The translations under genes and the position numbers were made by a program. Below are positions 21,401-28,682 of a DNA stretch of 55,886 nucleotides, piece by piece. The stretch is taken from NCBI GenBank assembly GCA_032718475.1, contig JAUCBJ010007895.1, positions 1 through 55,886 on the forward strand, read 5' to 3'. The notes under the pieces are model-generated. The model searched no databases and was not told the DNA's origin. It worked only from the letters and a program-made list of their open reading frames with translations. Numbering within the stretch: the stretch's first letter is position 1; each line of letters starts with the position of its first letter. Source of the DNA: Nemertoderma westbladi (taxonomy: Eukaryota; Xenacoelomorpha; Nemertodermatida; Nemertodermatidae).

Positions 21401-23235
21401 GGCCTGAAGAGTCATTGGAGCGGCCCGGAGACCTGTCAGACCAACAGACTTACGTGACGACTAGGTCCGGAAGGGTAAGTTACGACGTAAAACCACCCTT
21501 ACAGACTAGACGACAGTCACAGTTGGTAAGTGACGGACAGAAAATGACCGACACAATGGATCCTTTGGTTTCCAAACCTGCGGGTTTGGATTCGAAACTT
21601 CCATCAATTAGCGGACAACCGTCGCTGGCATTAGAGCCATGCAGTATTTATGACAAATTACTAAATTCGTCTGCCTCTTGGCTGACAATTTGTAAAAGAA
21701 CTGCGTGGTTAAGCCGATACATTTCGTACCTTTGTTTAAAACATTCGGAACATTTAGGAGAACCATCGAGCGCTAATAGTGAGCGAATTCAGAAATTGAA
21801 ACAACCTCTGACAGAGGATGAGATTGATCAAGCGGAATTAAAGCATTTGAAACATTATCAAATGTGTGCCTTCCCTAAAGAATTCCATCTATTATCGGCT
21901 CAACGACCAGTTCTCTATAAACCCCTTAGAAAATGGAGTCCATTAATCCATAAGGGTTTAATTTGTCATAGATCGAGAATCCAGACTGTCGACATAAACT
22001 CACAGTTTAGGTTCCCAGTGATAATCCCTAGTCACCCAATAGAATTGCAAAGAGCGATTCTATGGGATATACACAAGAGGTTGCATCACGCGGGAAGGTT
22101 ACACTGTTTGTTGGCAGCGAGACAGCGATTCATTCTATTGCAGCCAAGCAGGGCAGTCGGCACCATGTATGACGCCTGTCTGGTTTGCAAGAAAGTGAAC
22201 GCCAGAGTATTGGAGCAGGAGATGGCTGAACTCCCGGAAGCGAGAGTGCAGGCATATGACCCACCCTTTACGAACACAGGGGTGGACTGTTTTGGTCCGA
22301 TTGAGGCAAAGAGTGGACGGCTGACCCACAAGCGATGGGGTCTGCTACTGACATGCATGGCTAGTAGAGCCATACACATTGAGCGTGTGGCAGACATGTC
22401 GACCAAATCTCTGCTCCTGGCCTTAAAGAGATTTATGGCCAGGAGAGGACTAGTAAAGGCGTTCTACTCTGACAAGGGTACAAACTTTGTCGGGGGGAAT
22501 AGCGAGTTGAACGCGGCTCATAAAGCGGCACAGAATAAGGAAATTTCTGCAGCACTTTTGCCGCAAAGAGTAGAGTGGAGATTCAATACTCCAGAAAGTC
22601 CTTGGAGAGGAGGAAGTTGGGAGCGTTTAGTTCGCTCTGTAAAGCAGGCCATTGCCAAAACGTTGCCTGTAAACAAACAACTTACCGACGACGAACTGGT
22701 CACAGCTTTTATCGAAATCGAGCATACATTAAACTCGAGGCCAATAGCTATGTTGCCAGACGGTGTTGCATTAACGCCGAATCATTTGCTAATGCAGAGT
22801 CCAGCATTTCTTGTGCCGGCATCAGAACCCATTAGTGCCGACCTATATAGTCGTAAAAGCTGGAAGGTGACTCAATTTGTCGCGTACACATTCTGGGAAT
22901 ATTGGCGGGAATATTATCTTCCCACCATATCCACCAGAACAAAGTGGTACAAAACGGTTCGGAGTCTCCAAAGGGGAGATTACGTACTGATAACCGAGCC
23001 GATTGTTAAGAGAAAGTACTGGGAGACGGGAGTGATCTTGCACACACACCCAGACGTGCAAAACATAGTGCGCACAGTCACTGTGAAAATTAGGTGCAAG
23101 TGTCCGCACCCAAAAAAGTGTAAAACTAATGGTTTACACACCTTGGACCGACCGGTCCAAGATATCGTGTTATTAGAGGAGACACGTATCGAGACGGGAG
23201 ATTATAATTTGTCTCCTGCCTCAAAACAGAAATAG
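18436..23235 (+). CDS. BEL1 Pol: protease, reverse transcriptase, RNase H, integrase
   Basis: Same frame as Gag. There is no ATG before the protease, so expression needs readthrough or a fused parent frame. Counting residues from 18505: protease active site LDTAST (D48; A replaces the usual G, as in some BEL elements); RT with YMDDG at 586-589; RNase H with FSDAS near 769, PRAELQAA and WTDAS; then W-H-CPGVLNPADITSRG. A linker has three 21-bp repeats (21370-21432). Integrase HHCC near 1190-1230, catalytic D1261 (GVDCFGP), D1323 (YSDKGTNF) and E1373 (GSWERLV), followed by the C-terminal domain typical of BEL integrases (REYYLPT...RGDYVLI). All catalytic residues are present. Confidence 0.93.
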   Translation, partial: TGIQDDGYQPGSSDEDGESSAREVTCQGFTADSSSTSARTYLSSATSEIFSVIPVKLTGDKGSKRIYVMLDTASTLSYIDEEVARAVSSFQDAEEIQIELKSMHGVGDLKGHRISVELDSLLPRDQHTRQERKALPLDGFKCLAMKGFGRQLGKVPPMSPIAQEYFDKLRIPRHQVGYRNVSMLIGAEQLIAHQIWETRPAEPHVNGPHAHRTILGWYTRVPMSYEVTGGDKPMDRYDELQPITQPPLVEPPDIDEFRRTCIDHYSDFSESDEELIPDNVRLSEPLHNNRTDSEPEEYCYQTCGSGSAAHATYLTNILTYTNIVEGQVAKYRDLDIFQYSEEELQKELIRLDLETGARTVKWLDRDAMEPGGYDLAMSTDEKRSLEMMEDTIRLLPTGHFEVGMLWRRQPPKLENNYNLALKRLNGVRARLLKNPDIREKYCAQITNYFAKGFAGKVEDPDLVTDQTYYLPHHYVTHPDKPDKVRVVNDCAAVYRGMSLNSELMDGPNLNNYLIGILLRFRQRRFAFTCDIEAMFHQVRACKADQDSLRFLWYENEDLSGPVVTYQMYVRIFGACDSPNGTLFVLKKTATAQIGKYPVEVIESILRNFYMDDGLVSKDTAEQAIEVAHGLQECLATGGFPLTKFTTNSEALLESFPVKDRWSGDIELGIEPIPMARVLGLAWNPNTDKFQVRVRFEPSSPDKVLTKRICLSTLSRLFDPMNFIGPVILQARACMRKIWLSDIEWDEPISPIHAKQWREWEAELHLLKNIDVPRSYFPNQLVFPADLELHLFSDASDTGFGMVAYLRREVSQDKFETAFVTSRSKTMPVKYMTIPRAELQAAVVSVEVSKQITEELDTTLTLFYWTDASLVLVYIAADNIALKTFVANRRAQIVDFSTKEQWRHCPGVLNPADITSRGAMPAEFCQEESQEFWLHGPDFLTRTQEHWPERLKIVTNPMPEDAEVKVEKVSKSKSKAKLKSLERPEESLERPEESLERPGDLSDQQTYVTTRSGRVSYDVKPPLQTRRQSQLVSDGQKMTDTMDPLVSKPAGLDSKLPSISGQPSLALEPCSIYDKLLNSSASWLTICKRTAWLSRYISYLCLKHSEHLGEPSSANSERIQKLKQPLTEDEIDQAELKHLKHYQMCAFPKEFHLLSAQRPVLYKPLRKWSPLIHKGLICHRSRIQTVDINSQFRFPVIIPSHPIELQRAILWDIHKRLHHAGRLHCLLAARQRFILLQPSRAVGTMYDACLVCKKVNARVLEQEMAELPEARVQAYDPPFTNTGVDCFGPIEAKSGRLTHKRWGLLLTCMASRAIHIERVADMSTKSLLLALKRFMARRGLVKAFYSDKGTNFVGGNSELNAAHKAAQNKEISAALLPQRVEWRFNTPESPWRGGSWERLVRSVKQAIAKTLPVNKQLTDDELVTAFIEIEHTLNSRPIAMLPDGVALTPNHLLMQSPAFLVPASEPISADLYSRKSWKVTQFVAYTFWEYWREYYLPTISTRTKWYKTVRSLQRGDYVLITEPIVKRKYWETGVILHTHPDVQNIVRTVTVKIRCKCPHPKKCKTNGLHTLDRPVQDIVLLEETRIETGDYNLSPASKQK
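19329..19357 (+). other. Recurring hairpin motif, copy 3
   Basis: Apex CAGACC-TGTG-GGTCTG at 19336-19351: both arms changed together relative to CAAACC/GGTTTG, a compensatory pair. Outer arms CTG and CAG. In coding sequence (QTCGSG); codon phase 3. Confidence 0.65.
21370..21432 (+). repeat. Three 21-bp in-frame repeats in the RNase H-integrase linker
   Basis: The unit encodes SLERPEE and is repeated three times, the third ending SLERPGD. It lies in a basic, flexible linker (KSKSKAKLK before it), directly upstream of a hairpin-motif copy. Confidence 0.9.
21571..21590 (+). other. Recurring hairpin motif, copy 4
   Basis: TCCAAACC-TGCG-GGTTTGGA, a perfect 8-bp stem with a UNCG-type loop closed by C-G. 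In coding sequence (SKPAGLD) of the RNase H-integrase linker; codon phase 2. Confidence 0.75.
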
Positions 23236-23990
23236 TGTTAGACGCAACTCACTTCGTATGCATTCCTCGTATGCAAATACAAGGAAATGCATAGGAGCGG
23301 GGTTGTGGTGATTTGCGTTGAGTTTTGTCTGGTGGGTATCAAAACAAAAATTTTATTTTCAAAATTTTGGAAAATTTAAAATTTTAAAAAATTAGAAGTG
23401 AACCCAAGACAATTCCAGACGCTGTGTATAGACGCGTTTTAGAATTCGTCTATAGATAAACAGTAATTTGAAAAGTCGTGAAGCCTGGAAAATAGTTTTT
23501 AGAAACCATGGTGACGGCTATATTACGTAGGAGTGTAAATTGAGTTTAGCAACTTCCACAGATTGGTGCCAACAGTACAACTAGGGTGCTAAAGGTTAGT
23601 AGCATCAGGGCGTACACGGACCCCACTCAGTAGTTTGCAGTGATGTGTGATGTTCGATTATCAAACCTGTGGGTTTGGTATAGTCGAGCATTGAGACTAT
23701 GGTCCTTTCTAACTACTGTAGTTTAGTACGAGTAATGGGGGTAGTTTGGGCATCAAAAAGTGAGTTGGTCACGGCCAGTTTATCTCCAAAGTTTTGCGCT
23801 ATGCATGGGAATAGGTTAGAGGATAGTTAGTTAGGAAGAGACGGGATCTAGAGAGTCGAACCTGAACTGCTGGAAGGCGGGGGGGTTCGGGAGGTCTGTC
23901 TTTCGGCAACATCTAACTGATTTACCCACAGTGTAATTGGTTACGTAACGGAACACTTATTGGGATATATATGTATATACGCGGGGCATA
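23236..23990 (+). other. BEL1 spacer between pol and the post-pol ORF
   Basis: No ORF. Immediately after the pol stop, ACGCAACTCAC (23242-23252) can pair with GTGATTTGCGT (23308-23318, one mismatch). Inside, TATGCATTCCT (23257-23267) can pair with AGGAAATGCATA (23282-23293, one bulge). The fifth copy of the recurring hairpin is at 23651-23690. The spacer could hold a subgenomic promoter, splice acceptor or structured signal for the downstream ORF; none is proven. Confidence 0.5.
23651..23690 (+). other. Recurring hairpin motif, copy 5
   Basis: Apex CAAACC-TGTG-GGTTTG at 23662-23677. The arms continue outward: TGTTCGATTAT pairs with the complement side ATAGTCGAGCA through G-U pairs and a 2-base bulge. 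Non-coding spacer. Confidence 0.75.
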
Positions 23991-24821
23991 ATGGAGAAGG
24001 ATATTAGAGCGCAACCGCGCAGAGGATTTACTGCCAGAGAGGAGGCGGAGCTACCACTCGCGCGACCGGGATGTAAAGATTCGAACGTTTACTACCATGG
24101 GCGGTCGGTGATGGAGCTAAATGGGAAATACAAACCCACTTATGATAAGGAATTACGGAGGGAAAGAATGAGAGCGTTGGGGGACCGTATGGAAGTTTTG
24201 CGGAGAGAGTATTGCACTCAGTATCCCTACGACTTCGCTTTAGACGTATGTGACATTAGTGCAGACCCGGACGAGGAGATCGCATGGCTGTACCATATGA
24301 ATATGTATTTACGACACGAAGAACCTCTACCTGCAGTCCGCGATCAGTTCGACGGAATGCATCTGTACCGGAGGACTCGAGGCGAGGATCAGGAGACGTC
24401 GAAAATCTTCAGCGTGTACAAGCTGTTCTACAAGTGCGGTGAATGCATGAATAAACAAGACGTGGCGATTCCCGACCGACTAGACGAGCAACATCCAGAA
24501 CCGATATTAACGCGATGTCCAGCTCACCAGTTCCATAGATGTAACGAGGGAGGTTATCCGATGAGCAACCCGATGATCAGTATCGACTTCAGCGGAAAGC
24601 GACCTCCGAGACCCATTACGCCGACCGTTACGACATTAGATCCGTATACGGAGATTAAACCCTGTTTGACACCCAGTTTGATAGAGACGGCAGCGGCCAT
24701 TTCGCTGTACCGAGCCTACAAGGATCTAGAGGCGCGGCGCGAAGCGGCACGGGACTCGGGTACCAAACCCGCGGGTTTGGAGCTCTCGAGTCCCTGGACT
24801 GCGTTTACTTCACCTCACTGA
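23991..24821 (+). CDS. BEL1 post-pol ORF, segment 1
   Basis: 276 codons from an ATG, in the position where env lies in retroviruses. No signal peptide or membrane segment. It has a Cys/His cluster CGECMN...RCPAHQFHRC that could bind zinc, and is otherwise charged and helical (LRRERMRALGDRMEVLRREY). I know no family. It ends in TGA (24819-24821), but the frame continues open on the other side, with no ATG for about 260 bases, so it is probably the first part of one long protein. The sixth hairpin-motif copy lies near its end. Confidence 0.65.
   Translation: MEKDIRAQPRRGFTAREEAELPLARPGCKDSNVYYHGRSVMELNGKYKPTYDKELRRERMRALGDRMEVLRREYCTQYPYDFALDVCDISADPDEEIAWLYHMNMYLRHEEPLPAVRDQFDGMHLYRRTRGEDQETSKIFSVYKLFYKCGECMNKQDVAIPDRLDEQHPEPILTRCPAHQFHRCNEGGYPMSNPMISIDFSGKRPPRPITPTVTTLDPYTEIKPCLTPSLIETAAAISLYRAYKDLEARREAARDSGTKPAGLELSSPWTAFTSPH
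24751..24794 (+). other. Recurring hairpin motif, copy 6
   Basis: Apex CCAAACC-CGCG-GGTTTGG at 24763-24780, with outer arms GGGACTCG (24751-24758) and CGAGTCCC (24787-24794), a perfect 8-bp second stem. In coding sequence (TKPAGLEL); codon phase 2. Confidence 0.78.
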
Positions 24822-25397
24822 GCGAGAACCCTCACTCCTGAGCATCAGGACGACATAGACGCGTTGCGGCAGGAGGAGCGAGCGGCGAAGGCGAAAGAGT
24901 TATTCGAGAATAGGATAGCAGAGTATAATAAGACCGCGGATAGACATCAAGAGGAGACGAGGAGAGTGACCGGATTTGTTCCACAGGTCGTATCTCAACC
25001 CCGACCGGTGTATTATTCCGACGGCAACGAACCTGCGATATTAGTAGATCATCCGGAGTTGCGAGAAGCGATAAGATTCTTGCCGATGGTAATAATGGCG
25101 GATCATTGGAACGTTGACTGTCTACGGGAAGTTTTATGCGCGAAGTTCTTGCGTGATGTCCCGATGCAGATCACAGATTATGACACATTGGACAAGATTG
25201 GAGCTCCGGGGAAGGAGAGCAAACTGTTTGGATGGTTGGATAAGTACATCAAAGTATGGGTCGCGGTGGCTACATTCCCAGACGATGAGGAGGTAGACCA
25301 GACGTGGCTGAGGAGGAAGGGTTCTTACACCCGATATGATGACCACAAGGCTATCGAGCGCATGTGGACCCCATCAGACGAGATTCAGCGTCAGTGA
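24822..25397 (+). CDS. BEL1 post-pol ORF, segment 2
   Basis: Continues in the same frame as segment 1 beyond the TGA. It begins with a charged helix (RQEERAAKAKELFENRIAEYNK), followed by a globular-looking part (NVDCLREVLCAKFLRD, LFGWLDKYIKVWVAVATFPD). There is no ATG start at its beginning. It ends in another TGA (25395-25397), after which the same frame stays open. Function unknown. Confidence 0.55.
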   Translation, partial: ARTLTPEHQDDIDALRQEERAAKAKELFENRIAEYNKTADRHQEETRRVTGFVPQVVSQPRPVYYSDGNEPAILVDHPELREAIRFLPMVIMADHWNVDCLREVLCAKFLRDVPMQITDYDTLDKIGAPGKESKLFGWLDKYIKVWVAVATFPDDEEVDQTWLRRKGSYTRYDDHKAIERMWTPSDEIQRQ

Positions 25398-27033
25398 AGG
25401 AAAACGGAGGAATCACTGCAGGATTGGAGGGTGATGTTCTATGACAATGAAGGAGGGTCCCATCAGGAATGTTTGACTAGCAAGTGCATTCAAATTCGCA
25501 CAGCCGATGGTGTGACTCATGTGTTTATGCACGTGAGGGCGGATAGAGAGAGACCGGAGCCCATCATAACGACACAATATCGGAGGGGGAAGGATCCTAG
25601 GGAGCAGATTTTGGAGGTATGCAGGCGAGGAGGTATGCACGGAGCGGAGCGTATCGACGCCAGGATGCTACCCAAGAAGGTTAGAGAGGCTATTCTCAAC
25701 CAAGATTACGTCAAGGTGGGATCGGGAGTCCAGAGCGATTTGGAGAGTGACTTCAACGCCATGACTGATCTGGAAGATAGATTGCCGAGACCGTTCGTCG
25801 ACACCAAGCTATTGTTGCTATGGGCACAGGATATTGGAATTTATAGAGAGTATCCCAACTCTGCCAAGACTGGTATGGGCTTCATAGCACACTTATTGTA
25901 TAATTGGGACTTTAAGTTAAAGACGCAGAAGAAATACGAGGAGGCGTATGGCGAATACAACACGCCACCGGGAGCGGAGTTCAAATCCCACTTCAAGCGG
26001 CAAGGGTTAGTGTATTGGAACATTTGCGCGCCACCCCGTGCGTCGCTACAATATTATTTGGTGCTTGAGTCGAACACGGTGACTTGTTTATTAGCGGATA
26101 TCGTTGCGCGAGTTTTGAAGCGTCATCCATTGGTATTCGGAGGAGATCAATACGTTCGCTCGAAAGGGGGAATCCAATCCGACGTGATGAAGCGTTTCTT
26201 AACCCCGTTCTTCAACCAATCGTTAGAGAATATGTCGATGGTTAGGAGAGGATTAGCGATATTCGAAGGAGTATATCGACAGAACATCGGAGATTTGGGA
26301 GACCGACTGTCGATGGAATATCCGACGCCAGAAGCCTTGGAGAAGTGGTTCGGGAATCAAACCCGCGGGTTTGGTACTCCCTTCCACTCGGAGGCTGATA
26401 GACCCGTCAAGGAGGGTTGGCCGGAGACGTTAGTAGAGGTGTTCGGAGTAGATCTTCCGGTGGAGAAGACATATCCGAAACGAACACGGGAGGAAATATT
26501 GGAGATAGAGGACAAGGGCGAGGATGTTTACTTTGTTCCGGATCGACAACCGCTGACCGGAGAAGACGACATCGTATTAGACATTGGGAAAGAAGGAAGT
26601 GCGAAACCGATTGGAGACCTCATATACGAGAGGGCCTGGTTTCCACAAGCGCGGAGGTGTAAGTTGTGCGGCAGCACAAGGCACAATCAAAAATCGTGCG
26701 ACGCGGTAGTAGAGGCGGCGCATAAGGTCTGCCGTTGGTGTAATGAGACTGACCATTCGTTTCACACATGCACCGTCTTCATTTCTCAATGCGGATATTG
26801 TGGGGTAAAGGGACATCGCAGCGCGAGATGTCAGCTGCGAGATGATTCCTTCCAAAACCATAGCGCTAACCTACTTCGGGAGATGTTAGATAAGTGGGAG
26901 AGTGTGGCCGACTACCACATTCAAGCGCAGATGCGTTGGTTACCATTTAAGGCGGGATACGGATTCTGGGCAGTAGACCCATCTCACTTTGCATATGAGC
27001 CGTATTTACAGTCTTTGCCACAGTATCAAGAGC
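25398..27033 (+). CDS. BEL1 post-pol ORF, segment 3 with three CCHC knuckles
   Basis: Same frame again; first ATG at 25434. A long mainly helical region (about 400 residues, unrecognised) leads to three nucleic-acid-binding zinc knuckles of the form C-X2-C-X4-H-X4-C: CKLCGSTRHNQKSC (26658-26699), CRWCNETDHSFHTC (26730-26771) and CGYCGVKGHRSARC (26790-26831). A Trp-rich stretch (DKWESVADYHIQAQ, YGFWAVDP) follows. The frame is cut at 27034 by LINE copy b and resumes beyond it. Three tandem knuckles indicate RNA or DNA binding. This looks Gag-like in job, yet the element already has a Gag upstream of pol. BEL2 carries a counterpart. Confidence 0.75.
26344..26388 (+). other. Recurring hairpin motif, copy 7
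   Basis: Apex CAAACC-CGCG-GGTTTG at 26358-26373, then GGGA/TCCC and AGTGG/CCACT as outer arms. In coding sequence (NQTRGFG); codon phase 3. Confidence 0.75.
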
Positions 27034-27522
27034 CGATTATTTAGAGCAGCAGTAGTTCCAGTACTCCTCTACGGGAGTCCATGCTGGGCTCTAACTGCTG
27101 AGGACACCAAATCTCTGGATGGCACATTCACAAGAATGCTACGCCGGGTTCATTGTGTCAAGTACAATGCACACATCTCCAACCAGACACTATATAACAT
27201 TGGAGGTGTCTCATTGGTTCCCCCAAGCTTGACACTAGAACAAAATCGCCTCCGCTTTGCAGGACATTGCTTTCGCCGTGAGGACCAGCCAGTGCATAAT
27301 CTTGTACTTTGGCAGCCTCATGGAGTGAATAAGCATGGTGGACAGCCCATGACTTTCTTGAGACGCATCTTAAAGGACACTGGCCTTAAAGATGCAGATG
27401 ATCTAGCAAATGTCATGGGTGATAGGGAGTTGTGGCGGTGCAATTTTGTTGACAAGCCGGCACAGCATTCTTAAAAATGCAGCTGCAATGCAGCATGCCG
27501 ATCCTAGTAGTAGTAGTAGTAG
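27034..27522 (+). mobile_element. LINE copy b, 5'-truncated, inserted in the BEL1 post-pol ORF
   Basis: 489-bp 3' end of the same LINE family as copies a and c, starting at CGATTATTTAGAGC and ending in a (TAG)n tail at about 27504-27522. It is flanked by a perfect target duplication TATCAAGAGC at 27024-27033 and 27523-27532 (up to 12 bp if the ambiguous AG is counted). The ORF 26989-27474 that spans the junction is a chance fusion and not a gene. The insertion is younger than BEL1. Confidence 0.93.
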
Positions 27523-27532
27523 TATCAAGAGC

Positions 27533-28197
27533 TCATCCTAACCGCTCAAGACCTTCCACAAAACACTGGAGTTATCGTAGTTCGAGAATACTTCAGACAG
27601 TTAAATATGGATAACAAGTATACTTGGAACTTTGTTGCCATTTGCGACCGGATTACAAAAGGTCTGTTTTCGGAAACTAGAAAAGTGGTACGCGCGCGAG
27701 GTGATTGGAGGATGGCGGCTATACAATACCGCAACGAATTCTTGTTGACTCATGTACCAGTGGGGTCATTGACCGCTGAGAGGATACAGGAACAGCGAAT
27801 CGCAGCGACCACAGCGACAACCGCTGGAGCTCAAGGCTCGCGGAGAGAACCAGGAGGAGAGGTCCAAGACAAGCGTCAAGTCAAGGACGACCACTATCAC
27901 TCTATTATAGAAGCACAAAGGTTGCAGCGCAAGGTGCAGGGAGCGTCGGAGAAGGCGAGAGTGCAACTGCAGAAGGAAGAATTGGCGGAAGCGACCACGG
28001 GAGCACGACAATCAGGACGAGGCCGAGGTAGGAGTACCAGCCGGGAGTCTGTCGGGGCTCAGGGAACATCGTCGCTGGTTCCGGGGAGTGACGCCTCACG
28101 GACGCCGTCAACAGAATCGACTAGAGGAAGGCTAGTGTATCTGGGAAGAGGGCGAAAGAGGGTAGCGAGCCCAAAGAACCCAGGAGCGGGTCGATAA
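27533..28197 (+). CDS. BEL1 post-pol ORF, C-terminal segment (separated by LINE b)
   Basis: The frame after the second target-duplication copy is the same as the frame before the first, so before the LINE arrived this was the continuation of segment 3. It holds a short helical part (ITKGLFSETRKVVRARGDWR), then a long Gln/Glu/Arg coiled-coil-like part, and a basic Arg/Gly/Ser tail (GARQSGRGRGRSTSRES, YLGRGRKRVASPK) fit for nucleic-acid binding or nuclear entry. Ends TAA at 28195-28197. An in-frame ATG exists at 27607, but I regard it as internal. Confidence 0.65.
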
Positions 28198-28682
28198 TGC
28201 ATTTATAGCACAGGGCGACAGACTCTAGATATATACATCATCGTCGCTCTGATGTATATTGTAGCATTTTAGAAATATCCGACTAGACTCATATACACTA
28301 GTTGCGTTGTTTGAATTTATATTATGAGAGAGGTGAAGGAAGTGATTGGGGAGACAAACCTGCGGGTTTGGCTTACTCCTTTCACTCACCCTAGCAAAAT
28401 TTTATATTTGATCTTGTATGTAGTAATCATTATGTAGTACGAACGAGAAACAATATTTTGTAAATTTAATTTGTATGTAATAATCGTTAAACAGTAAGAG
28501 AGATAATATTTGTAAATTTAATTTGTATGCAATTCCATTATGCAATATCTATGGCAATATTTGTAAATAGTAGAATTATTGTGTTATTTAGATTATTTGA
28601 AAGAAATTTATTTTGTTTGTATACATCACCTTATACTCTTCTACAGTTGGAGGGAAACATTGTATGATTTCCCTTGGAGCGG
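28198..28682 (+). other. BEL1 3' untranslated region
   Basis: No ORF of note. Holds the eighth hairpin-motif copy (28333-28385). Purine-rich runs (GTTGGAGGGAAAC near 28646 and CTTGGAGCGG just before the LTR) are candidates for the polypurine tract. Confidence 0.55.
28333..28385 (+). other. Recurring hairpin motif, copy 8
   Basis: Apex CAAACC-TGCG-GGTTTG at 28355-28370; outer arms GTGAAGGAAGT and ACTCCTTTCAC pair with one A-C mismatch and one G-U pair. Non-coding 3' region. Confidence 0.75.

Noticed and set aside
26989-27474. 161-codon ORF spanning the post-pol ORF and LINE b
   Set aside because: It crosses the insertion junction at 27034 and is a chance fusion.
23991-28197. Envelope glycoprotein in the post-pol position
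   Set aside because: No signal peptide, membrane span or cleavage site; zinc knuckles and a basic tail instead.
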